Shown: piece after piece, positions 1 to 6,516 of the stretch
Numbering within the stretch: the stretch's first letter is position 1
Layout: every line of letters starts with the position of its first letter
Notes under the pieces: model-generated
What the model saw: the letters and a program-made list of their open reading frames with translations, nothing else
Database searches by the model: none
What the model was told of the DNA's origin: nothing
Program-made: the position numbers and the translations under genes
Assembly: GCA_015487405.1 (NCBI GenBank)
Contig: WFPV01000224.1
Coordinates: forward strand, 1-12,233
Origin: Aquifex sp.
GTDB taxonomy: Bacteria > Aquificota > Aquificia > Aquificales > Aquificaceae
Length of the DNA stretch: 12,233 nt
Reading direction: 5' to 3'

Positions 1-1488
1 CCATTCGCAGACAAAAGAACTATAGAATTTTTAATAGACCAAATATTAAACAAACAAAAAAGGACTTTAAGGGATATTATAAGCGTTAAAAATTTTGAAG
101 AGTTCGTTTCTGAATTTTTTGATGAAGAAGATGAAATAAGAAAACAAATTCTTATAAATTATGCTTTTAATTATTTCCCGAAATATAAGGAACTACTTAA
201 TATGGATAAAATTACTTTCGTAAAAAACGTATATACTTCTAACCTTCCGAAGGAGGAGAAAAGAAACATAATTTCTATTGCTATAAGGAAAAGACCATAT
301 ATTGAGAAATCAGTATGTGAAGAAATAAGTGAATATATAAAAGAAGACAACAATCTTGGATTACTTGAATGTGAACAGAAACAAATACTCAAGTGGTTTA
401 ATGAAAATAAGATAACCAGTGATGATTTAAGAAAACTTAGTGAAGACTTTAACAGGTATTTATTTACTCCTTATCCTAATAATCTTAAACAGAACCAAAG
501 AAAGATTATTGAATATTTTGAGTTTTATAAATTTAGTAAATTATCAGATAAAGTTCTTCCTGCACTTGAAAAAATAATCCAAGACCTTAACAAAACTAAG
601 GAATCTTTTTACGATTGGTATTATTCATTTGATTTTGTTTTAGATATTGCTAAAAAGTTTAAAGATACAGTTGAAAGAACTATATGGATAGATGCCTTAG
701 GGTTTGAATGGGTAGGTCTAATTCAAAATTATCTTGAAAGTAAAAATATACCTGTATGGGCTACGTATATATGTAGGTCCAACATTCCTTCCATTACATC
801 TTTAAACAAACCCAACTTTGAAGTGGACCAAAAAGTTGATGAGTTTGATAAGTTAATACATAAAAACTACAGCTATCCGGATAGTATAGTTGAACAAATT
901 AGGAAGCTTAAAGAAATCTTAGATAGATATATAGTTCCCGAAAGAAGAACTCTTATATTTTCGGACCATGGAAGTTCAGCATTGGTGAGACTTTACGAAC
1001 CCTGCAGGTATGAAGGCGAATTTGAACAGTATGGTCGCTATACAAAATATGAACTAAATTTACCGGAAGCATTAGTGCATAGAGATGAAGAAACTGGAGA
1101 AGTGTATACTATAGCTAAAACCCATAAATCTTTAAAATCAAAACCACCTTCAGAAGTTCATGGCGGAACTACTCCGGAAGAAATTTTAACATTTGTAATG
1201 ATTGTAGGCGGAAAGGAAGAAGTAAAATATAAGCTTACAATTCATAATAAACGAGTAAATATAAGAGATAAAAAGCTTAAGTTTGCAATAAAACCAATGC
1301 CTACCTCTATGCCTGAAGTAAGAATAAACGACAAATCTCTACCGGTAAGAAAAGTAGATAATGAATTTATTGTAGATATTAAATCACTGAAACCTGGAAA
1401 GTATATTCTCAAAGTAATTGTAGATTTCCAAACTATGGAGGAGGAAATTCACATAGTTGGAGGCTTTGAAGAGAGGGATTTATTATGA
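1..1488 (+). CDS. pglZ: PglZ-type BREX protein, 5' end outside window
   Basis: This is the C-terminal 495 residues of a PglZ-family protein, an alkaline-phosphatase-superfamily component of BREX phage-defence systems whose exact reaction is not settled. The frame has no stop back to base 1, so the ATG at 202 is internal and the true start lies outside. Numbering from that ATG, the metal-site motifs of the fold are visible: D164 in WIDALGFEW, the RSNIPSITSLNK segment, SDHG at 254-257 and HGG from residue 320. The last 75 or so residues look beta-rich, with an LKPGKYILKV strand pattern like an Ig-type sandwich. The gene ends in an ATGA overlap with brxL, so the two are probably co-translated. 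Codon and base use are much more AT-rich than in the genes from 2916 on, which suggests acquisition by transfer. The family is clear; the BREX subtype (type 4 suspected) is inference because the other genes are not visible. Confidence 0.85.
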   Translation, partial: PFADKRTIEFLIDQILNKQKRTLRDIISVKNFEEFVSEFFDEEDEIRKQILINYAFNYFPKYKELLNMDKITFVKNVYTSNLPKEEKRNIISIAIRKRPYIEKSVCEEISEYIKEDNNLGLLECEQKQILKWFNENKITSDDLRKLSEDFNRYLFTPYPNNLKQNQRKIIEYFEFYKFSKLSDKVLPALEKIIQDLNKTKESFYDWYYSFDFVLDIAKKFKDTVERTIWIDALGFEWVGLIQNYLESKNIPVWATYICRSNIPSITSLNKPNFEVDQKVDEFDKLIHKNYSYPDSIVEQIRKLKEILDRYIVPERRTLIFSDHGSSALVRLYEPCRYEGEFEQYGRYTKYELNLPEALVHRDEETGEVYTIAKTHKSLKSKPPSEVHGGTTPEEILTFVMIVGGKEEVKYKLTIHNKRVNIRDKKLKFAIKPMPTSMPEVRINDKSLPVRKVDNEFIVDIKSLKPGKYILKVIVDFQTMEEEIHIVGGFEERDLL

Positions 1489-2915
1489 GTGTATTGGATA
1501 AAAAAATTAAAGAAATTTTTCCTAATGAAAGTGTTTACAAAGACGATAAAGTTAGAGCAATTTTTTCAGGATGGAACATACCTTCCTTTATAAAGGATTG
1601 GTTAATCAATAGATATACGGATTATGAAACCGGGGAAATTGATAGGGAAGGAATTATTAAGTTTTTAGAAAATTATATGCCTTCTAAAAGCTTGAAAGGA
1701 GAACTGGTTAACAACCCTTATCATTCTTTTAAAGTGCTTGCAAGAATTATTACTGAACCTGATGTCAAACAAGGAATAATAAGATTTTCCATTCCTGATA
1801 TAGGTATAAAGCCTAACGAGGGAATTGTTTCTAAAGCGCTTCTTTCTAAGGAAATTGGAAAAGTTTTATCAATAGGTGAGCATTGGGGAGTATGTGAACT
1901 TGTCTACATAAAAGAAGAGGATAAACCAGGATATATAGAGCTTACGGATTTTAAACCTTTTAAGCCTTATGAAATAGACCTTGATTACTACATACAAGCA
2001 AGAAAAGAATTTACTACTTTTGAATGGATAGATTTACTTGTAAGGTCTATGGAATTTAATCCTGATAACTTAAGTCTTGATGAAAAATTAACTCTTTTAT
2101 GTAGACTTACTGTATTTGTTGAACCTAATCTTAACTTGATAGAACTTGCTCCTAAAGGAACAGGAAAATCATACGTTTTCTCAAATTTATCAAAATACGG
2201 TTGGGTGATGAGTGGTGGCTATGTTTCACGAGCAAAACTTTTCTATGACCTTAATAAAAAAATGGAAGGACTAGTATCCCGATACGACTTTATAGTGCTT
2301 GATGAAGTTCAAACGGTTAAATTTAGTGATGAAAACGAAATAAGAGGGATTCTAAAGAGTTATTTGGAAAATGGAACGTTCAATGTAGGAAACTTCAGAG
2401 GAGTTGCGGAAGCAGGGTTTGTAATTCTTGGCAATATACCTCTTACTGGTGATAAAAAACCAAAATCACATATATACTTTGAGGAACTACCAGAAGTATT
2501 TCACGAATCTGCCTTAATTGACAGGTTTCATGGATTTATAGAAGGATGGAAACTTCCGCGTTTTAACGAAAGTTTAAAAGTTAAAGGATATGCTCTAAAC
2601 GTTGAATATTTTTCGGATATTCTCCATAACCTTAGAACCGTTGGAGGACTTGCAGCATTTGTGGAAGATATATTAAATGCTCCTGCTACAGCAGATACAA
2701 GAGATAAAAAGGCTATTGTTAAACTAACAACAGCATTAGTAAAACTTTTATTTCCCGACGCTCATATCAACACTCCTAAACTTGAAAAAGTTGAAAAATT
2801 CTGCCTTGATATTGCAAAACATCTTAGGAGGATAATAAGAGAACAATTAAACTTTATGGACCCTGAGTATTCAAGGGATATACCTCAATTTGAAATAAAA
2901 AGTTATAATCCTTAA
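1485..2915 (+). CDS. brxL: BrxL-type AAA+ ATPase of BREX, short form
   Basis: This is a 476-residue BrxL-like protein. BrxL is the AAA+ motor of BREX, known from structural work on a homologue to form ring or barrel assemblies on DNA and to be needed for defence. The Walker A site is APKGTGKS at residues 222-229. It is followed by the characteristic KYGWVMSGG stretch, a Walker B LDE at 272-274, a sensor-like FVILGNIP and an ALIDRFHGF segment with a likely arginine finger. An N-terminal region of about 200 residues precedes the ATPase. No C-terminal Lon-protease-like domain is present; I recall families of about 450-470 residues without it as well as longer ones of about 680, so this is probably a natural short form and not a truncation. 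The ATG is supported by GAGGG at 1473-1477 and by the 4-base overlap with pglZ. It is as AT-rich as pglZ. The stop overlaps the convergent thioredoxin gene. Confidence 0.86.
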   Translation: MSVLDKKIKEIFPNESVYKDDKVRAIFSGWNIPSFIKDWLINRYTDYETGEIDREGIIKFLENYMPSKSLKGELVNNPYHSFKVLARIITEPDVKQGIIRFSIPDIGIKPNEGIVSKALLSKEIGKVLSIGEHWGVCELVYIKEEDKPGYIELTDFKPFKPYEIDLDYYIQARKEFTTFEWIDLLVRSMEFNPDNLSLDEKLTLLCRLTVFVEPNLNLIELAPKGTGKSYVFSNLSKYGWVMSGGYVSRAKLFYDLNKKMEGLVSRYDFIVLDEVQTVKFSDENEIRGILKSYLENGTFNVGNFRGVAEAGFVILGNIPLTGDKKPKSHIYFEELPEVFHESALIDRFHGFIEGWKLPRFNESLKVKGYALNVEYFSDILHNLRTVGGLAAFVEDILNAPATADTRDKKAIVKLTTALVKLLFPDAHINTPKLEKVEKFCLDIAKHLRRIIREQLNFMDPEYSRDIPQFEIKSYNP

Positions 2916-3175
2916 ACACCCTCTTCTATAGCCTTCCTCGCCTCCGTCTCATTGGGAACGCCTACGAAGGCGAGTTTTCCGTCTATCACCGTTGAGGGAA
3001 CACTTCTTACCATCAATTTTGTAACCCAATAACGCCCTTCGGGCGTTCCTATATCTAAAACTTCATACTTAAATCCGTATTCTTCTTGGAGCTTCCTCCA
3101 TAGAGCGTCCGCGTGAGGACAGGTAGGACACCACTGAGAAACTAAAAGTATCACGTGCCTATCACTTGCCCCCAT
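2912..3175 (-). CDS. Small thioredoxin/glutaredoxin-like protein (CPTC)
   Basis: This is an 87-residue thioredoxin-fold protein, near the minimum size for the fold. A VILLVSQW strand leads into the redox site C16-P-T-C19, followed by PHA. The motif VRSVPST supplies the expected cis-proline, and the closing strand and helix run up to AIEEGV. It probably performs dithiol-disulfide exchange in the cytoplasm, as there is no signal peptide. The frame is open to an ATG at 3205, but I chose the ATG at 3173-3175. It overlaps the stop of the upstream gene (TGATG) and has GAGGTG six bases ahead, the usual picture of translational coupling; the longer reading would overlap by 31 bases. The neighbour is a lipoyl carrier ending in its own Cys-x-x-Cys, so the two may be functional partners (inference). 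The 3' end overlaps brxL by four bases through a shared TTAA. Confidence 0.82.
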   Translation of the reverse strand: MGASDRHVILLVSQWCPTCPHADALWRKLQEEYGFKYEVLDIGTPEGRYWVTKLMVRSVPSTVIDGKLAFVGVPNETEARKAIEEGV

Positions 3176-3660
3176 CACACGCACCTCATACAAACGATAT
3201 CCCATTCATCTATGTGTTTCTTCATCTCCTCGTAAGCCTTTTCTCCGGAGACGAGCTCGCTTAAATCCCTCTTTAACGTCTCTTCACTGGTGGGTTTAAT
3301 CTTGACTATCCAAGCCTCTCCGTAAGGGTCAATGTTTATGAAGTTTGGATCCTCCGCTACCTTTGGGTTCACTTCAACTATTTCTCCCTCTACAAGTGCC
3401 GGCACGGGTCCTGCCCACTTTCCGCTCTCTAAGGTGGCTACGGGTTTTCCTTTCTTAACCTTAGTTCCTACGGGTTTTACCCTAATGTGAAGGAGTCTTC
3501 CCGCTCTCGTCTGTCCTACATCGGTGAGTCCGAGAGTCACCGTCCCGTCTTCATTAACCCTGACCCAGATTTGATTTTCTATATCATAATAAAGGTCTTT
3601 AGGTATAATGCAACCTTGATACTCCCAGGCTGTTCCTAAATCCTTCTCTTGAGTGCCCAT
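3175..3660 (-). CDS. H-protein/LbpA-like lipoyl carrier protein
   Basis: This 161-residue protein has the glycine-cleavage H-protein fold. The predicted lipoylated lysine is K81 in LESGKWAGPVPA, preceded by the DG-T-VTLGLTDVGQ strand typical of H proteins and followed by EIVEVNP. The ESGKW form differs from the ESVKA-like form of true GcvH. I recall it from the lipoate-binding proteins (LbpA) linked to sulfur-oxidising heterodisulfide-reductase-like complexes, and Aquifex carries several H-like paralogues, so a role outside glycine cleavage is plausible but unproven. C17 and a C-terminal C157-M-R-C160 are unusual additions, and the tail extends past the canonical fold. The gene starts 116 bases from the divergent cytochrome gene. 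A TTGACT-17-TATTAT promoter lies directly upstream and there is no clear ribosome site. It is coupled to the thioredoxin-like gene by TGATG. Confidence 0.83.
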   Translation of the reverse strand: MGTQEKDLGTAWEYQGCIIPKDLYYDIENQIWVRVNEDGTVTLGLTDVGQTRAGRLLHIRVKPVGTKVKKGKPVATLESGKWAGPVPALVEGEIVEVNPKVAEDPNFINIDPYGEAWIVKIKPTSEETLKRDLSELVSGEKAYEEMKKHIDEWDIVCMRCV

Positions 3661-3670
3661 CTCACTTTAA

Positions 3671-3699
3671 ATAATAGAGTTTTCAGTTCTGTAAGTCAA
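3671..3699 (-). promoter_or_regulatory. Sigma70-type promoter for lipoyl carrier operon
   Basis: Read on the minus strand, TTGACT (3699-3694) is followed after exactly 17 bases by TATTAT (3676-3671). The expected start of transcription is near 3664, only about four bases before the ATG at 3660, so the mRNA would be almost leaderless. The hexamers and spacing are seen directly; use in vivo is inference. Confidence 0.6.
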
Positions 3700-3727
3700 T
3701 ATTTACTTATTAATTAATATCAACTTA
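3692..3727. repeat. Imperfect inverted repeat in divergent promoter region
   Basis: The arms at 3692-3703 and 3716-3727 are complementary at 10 of 12 positions around a 12-base AT-rich centre. The left arm covers the -35 box of the minus-strand promoter, and the whole dyad lies between the two divergent genes, so it could be an operator. The sequence is very AT-rich, so chance is a real alternative. Confidence 0.25.
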
Positions 3728-3742
3728 AGCGTATGTTAAAAT
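3714..3742 (+). promoter_or_regulatory. Possible promoter for cytochrome c gene
   Basis: TTAATA (3714-3719), a 17-base gap and TAAAAT (3737-3742) make a plausible but weak sigma70 pair upstream of the cytochrome start. TATAAA at 3746-3751 is an alternative -10 box with a poor -35. The AT-rich context makes the assignment uncertain. Confidence 0.3.
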
Positions 3743-3776
3743 TTTTATAAAAGGAAAACTACGGGAGGTAGAAAAG

Positions 3777-4268
3777 ATGAAGATAAAATATCTACTCTTA
3801 AGCGGACTTCTTTTCGGACTCGTAGCCTGCGAGCAAGCTCCCAAGAAAGAAGAAGTTCCCCAACAAGAACAAAAGCAAGAACAGAAAGTAGAGCAAAAAG
3901 CTGAACAGAAAGTTGAGCAAAAGGCTCAAGAAGTAAAGCAGGAAGCTAAGAAGGAGGAAACTAAGCAAGTTGTTCAAACTTCCGGAGGTGCTTTAGGTAA
4001 CCCTGATAAAGGTAAAAATGTATTTCAATCTAGAGGATGTGCAGCTTGCCACTTACCCGCATCTGAAAGTGTAGGACCTTCTCTCAAGAGGATAGCTCAG
4101 GCTTATGCAGGAAAGGAAGAACAGCTTGTTAAGTTCCTGAAGGGTAAAGCACCAGCAATAGTTGATCCAGAAAGATTCGCTATAATGAAGCCTCAGCTTA
4201 ACCAAATAAAGGACCTCTCCGAGCAAGAGCTCAGAGACCTTGCAGCTTATATAATGTCCTACAAGTAA
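3777..4268 (+). CDS. Lipid-anchored monohaem cytochrome c (c555 type)
   Basis: This 163-residue class I c-type cytochrome should carry electrons on the periplasmic face of the membrane. Residues 1-17 form a lipoprotein signal peptide with lipobox L15-V-A-C18, so C18 should be the acylated N-terminus. Residues 19 to about 70 are a charged Lys/Glu/Gln linker containing an imperfect EQKV/EQKA tetrapeptide repeat, probably an extended or coiled-coil tether. The haem domain follows, with C88-A-A-C91-H92 and M137 in IMKPQ as the likely axial ligand, ending in the helix ELRDLAAYIMSYK. Aquifex aeolicus is known to have membrane-bound and soluble c555 cytochromes that link the bc1 complex to its oxidase, and this fits the membranous form. 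The start is fixed by GGGAGG at 3763-3768. It lies 57 bases ahead of rpmI on the same strand. Confidence 0.88.
   Translation: MKIKYLLLSGLLFGLVACEQAPKKEEVPQQEQKQEQKVEQKAEQKVEQKAQEVKQEAKKEETKQVVQTSGGALGNPDKGKNVFQSRGCAACHLPASESVGPSLKRIAQAYAGKEEQLVKFLKGKAPAIVDPERFAIMKPQLNQIKDLSEQELRDLAAYIMSYK
3867..3923 (+). repeat. Degenerate 12-base coding repeat in cytochrome linker
   Basis: Residues 31-49 of the cytochrome repeat the pattern Glu-Gln-Lys plus Gln, Val or Ala, with codons GAR-CAR-AAR-NNN. The DNA copies differ mainly at third positions, so the repeat is old or is kept by selection on the protein. Such tracts are prone to length change between strains. Confidence 0.6.
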
Positions 4269-4294
4269 TCCTTTCCTTTTTTTCTCCTTTCCTT

Positions 4295-4300
4295 TATAAT
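4295..4300 (+). promoter_or_regulatory. Possible -10 box of an rpmI promoter
   Basis: A perfect TATAAT lies 25 bases before the rpmI start within a T/C-rich gap (4269-4312). No convincing -35 hexamer sits 16-18 bases upstream. It may allow rpmI to be expressed apart from the cytochrome; read-through from the cytochrome gene is the alternative. Confidence 0.4.
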
Positions 4301-4325
4301 CTTTCTTTCCGTATAGGAGGTTATT

Positions 4326-4529
4326 ATGGCTAAGGTGAAGATGAAGACTAATAGGTCTGCGGCAAAGAGGTTTAAGATTACTGCTAAGGGTAAGATAAAG
4401 CGCTGGAAGTCCGGAGGAGCTCACTACAACACTAAGAAGTCCTCCAAGAGAAAGAGACATCTCAGAAAGCCTACTCTCGTAAAGCCTAATATGGAGGACA
4501 AGGTCAAGGCACTCCTGAAGGCGTTTTAA
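4326..4529 (+). CDS. rpmI: 50S ribosomal protein L35
   Basis: This is a 67-residue, strongly basic protein with the L35 hallmark MAKVKMKTNRSAAKRFK at the N-terminus, the central KIKRWKSGGAHYNTKKSSKRKRHLRK stretch recognised by its KRKRHLR core, and a short acidic/hydrophobic end. L35 binds 23S rRNA in the large ribosomal subunit. The length is the usual 64-67 residues. The start is decided by AGGAGG at 4315-4320, five bases ahead. In most bacteria rpmI lies between infC and rplT; here neither is adjacent, so the gene has been separated from that operon. Its last 26 bases overlap the 3' end of the convergent helicase gene. Confidence 0.95.
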   Translation: MAKVKMKTNRSAAKRFKITAKGKIKRWKSGGAHYNTKKSSKRKRHLRKPTLVKPNMEDKVKALLKAF

Positions 4530-6510
4530 CCTTCTCCAAGAAAGCTGTGTGAATTACCTTTTCCGCTCCGCTTTCAAATTTTACCTTCGCTCTCTCCCCT
4601 TCTACTTTAAGGACAACACCCTTCCCGAAGACCTTGTGTATAACCTTATCTCCCGCTCTAAGGCTTCTGTTGGGAATCAGCTCTTCCTTATACTTCTCCT
4701 CTTTCTTCTTTCTGAAGGCGGAAAGGTCTAAGAGCCTTTTGGGGATATCCGATAAGAACCTACTGGGTTTTCTGTTTTCCTTCCTGGTGTAGGTCATGAA
4801 GAGTAAGTCCTTTGCTCTCGTTATAGCAACGTAAAAGAGTCTCCTTTCTTCTTCAAGCTCTCTTAAGTCCTCTAAGGATTTATGGTAGGGGAGTATGCCT
4901 TCCTCTAATCTGGGTATGAAGACAACGGGGAACTCTAAGCCTTTAGCGGCGTGAATGGTCATGAGCTTTACGCTATTTCCCTCTTCCTCTTCCTGGGAGC
5001 TTAAGGCTATTTCCGCAAGCACATCCTCTAAGGTGTATCCCTTGGTGTGGAAGTCTTTTAAGCTCTTTAGAAACTCCTCAACGTTTTCTATCCTCTCTTC
5101 CCAGTCCTTTTTATACTTCTCCTTTAGAATTTCGTAGTATCCGACGCTTTCTACGAAATCTTTTAGCTTTTCGTGATACCTTTCTGGCTCTTTGTATAGG
5201 GGAACGAGGGCTTTTAAGAAGTTGTAAAGGCTTACCGCTCCTGTTCTGTTTAGCTTTTTTAGTGCTTCTTTTGAGGCTCTGAGCCAGCTTCCTCTAAAGT
5301 GCTTTCTGATTACTTCTAAGCCTCTGTCTCCTACTCCTTTTACGAAGAACTCTACGACTCTCTTGAAGGAGAGCTCGTCCGCTGGATTTTGAATGAGTTT
5401 TAGAACAGCTATCAGGTTCTTTATTTCTACCTTTTCATAGAATCTGACTGTTCCAACCACTTGGTAGGGAATTCCTGCTTTGAATAGGGTTCTCTCTAAT
5501 ACGTCCGTTATGTAACCTACTCTTACGAGTATTGCGATGTCCTTGTAGTCGTAGTTGCCAAGAAGCTCTTTGATTTTCTTGCTTATCCAGATTGCCTCTT
5601 CCTCTTCGTCTTTGAAGCGTCTGACGTAGGGTTTTTCCCCCTCTCCGCGGACGCTCTTCAGAACAGGAATGAACTCTTTCCAGTTTAATTGGCTCTTTTG
5701 AAGCACGGCGTTAGCCGTCTCTAATATATATCTTGTAGAACGGTAGTTATATTCCAGTTTAAGGACATCGGCGTTGAACTCCTCCTTAAAGCGGAGGATG
5801 TTGTCCGGCTTTGCGTTCCTCCACTCGTATATGCACTGATTGGGGTCTCCTATTACGCAGATGTTGTTGTCCGCAAGTAGTTTCAGGATTTCGTACTGAA
5901 TCTCGTTCGTGTCCTGATACTCGTCAACGAGTATGTATTTAAACTTCTTTCTGTATTTTTCCCTTATGTGGGGTTTTTTAAGAAGTTCGTAGAGTTCACG
6001 CATGAGGTCCGCAAAGTCAAGGAGCTTGTTCTTTCGGAGTATGGTCTGATACTCCGCAATCAGGGGGTCGTCTTCAAGGTTGAAGTTCACGTTTTCCTTC
6101 AGTTTTGCAATTTTTTCTTTTACTTGGGAAAGTTCTTCTTTAATTCCGTATTTCTTTATAAGCTCTTTTAGGATTTCTGCGGTGTCCCTCTCGTCCGCGA
6201 CGGAAAAGTCTTTAGGAAGCCCCGCTTCTTCCCACTCTATTTTTAGAATCTTGTATGCAATTGAGTGGAAGGTTCCGCTCCACTCAAGCTCTAAACCTAA
6301 GGTTTTCTTTATTCTTTCCTTTATCTCCCTTGCGGCTTTATTGGTAAAGGTTATACAGAGAATTTCGTCGGGCTTTAGACCTTTTTCTTTTATGAAATAC
6401 TCAACTTTGTGTATGAGTGTCCTCGTCTTTCCCGAGCCCGCTCCCGCAACTACGAGAAGGGGCTTTCCGAAGTGCTCCACAGCCTTTTTCTGCTGTTCGT
6501 TGAGGGACAT
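4504..6510 (-). CDS. UvrD/PcrA/Rep-type superfamily 1A DNA helicase
   Basis: This 668-residue 3'-to-5' DNA helicase has all the family motifs. They are the Q-motif near LNEQQKKAV, Walker A AGAGSGKT at 22-29, the TFTNKAA motif Ia, DEYQD at 196-200, GDPNQCIYEWR at 221-231, the LEYNYRST motif, TIHAAKGLEFPVVF and VAITRAKDLL. Residues from about 618 (GDKVIHKVFGKGVV) to 660 form the C-terminal Tudor-like domain that in PcrA/UvrD contacts RNA polymerase. The likely roles are nucleotide-excision or mismatch repair and clearing of stalled forks or transcription complexes; which of uvrD, pcrA or rep it represents cannot be fixed from sequence alone. The ATG is six bases after the stop of the upstream nucleotidyltransferase fusion, with only a weak purine-rich ribosome site, so it is second in an operon. 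Its 3' end overlaps rpmI by 26 bases. Confidence 0.93.
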   Translation of the reverse strand: MSLNEQQKKAVEHFGKPLLVVAGAGSGKTRTLIHKVEYFIKEKGLKPDEILCITFTNKAAREIKERIKKTLGLELEWSGTFHSIAYKILKIEWEEAGLPKDFSVADERDTAEILKELIKKYGIKEELSQVKEKIAKLKENVNFNLEDDPLIAEYQTILRKNKLLDFADLMRELYELLKKPHIREKYRKKFKYILVDEYQDTNEIQYEILKLLADNNICVIGDPNQCIYEWRNAKPDNILRFKEEFNADVLKLEYNYRSTRYILETANAVLQKSQLNWKEFIPVLKSVRGEGEKPYVRRFKDEEEEAIWISKKIKELLGNYDYKDIAILVRVGYITDVLERTLFKAGIPYQVVGTVRFYEKVEIKNLIAVLKLIQNPADELSFKRVVEFFVKGVGDRGLEVIRKHFRGSWLRASKEALKKLNRTGAVSLYNFLKALVPLYKEPERYHEKLKDFVESVGYYEILKEKYKKDWEERIENVEEFLKSLKDFHTKGYTLEDVLAEIALSSQEEEEGNSVKLMTIHAAKGLEFPVVFIPRLEEGILPYHKSLEDLRELEEERRLFYVAITRAKDLLFMTYTRKENRKPSRFLSDIPKRLLDLSAFRKKKEEKYKEELIPNRSLRAGDKVIHKVFGKGVVLKVEGERAKVKFESGAEKVIHTAFLEKVKTPSGVP

Positions 6511-6516
6511 AACTTT

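Noticed and set aside
202..204. ATG as the start of the PglZ gene
   Set aside because: The same frame is open back to base 1 with gene-like sequence, and PglZ proteins are longer; this is an internal methionine.
3176..3205. Longer N-terminus for the thioredoxin-like protein from the ATG at 3205
   Set aside because: The ATG at 3175 has GAGGTG six bases ahead and a TGATG coupling with the upstream stop; the extra ten residues add nothing to the fold.
4269..4312. Pyrimidine-rich tract as an intrinsic terminator for the cytochrome gene
   Set aside because: There is a T/C-rich stretch but no stable hairpin before it, so it does not meet the criteria.
4053..4460. 135-codon minus-strand ORF across the cytochrome and rpmI
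   Set aside because: It is antisense to two clearly recognised genes and low in complexity.
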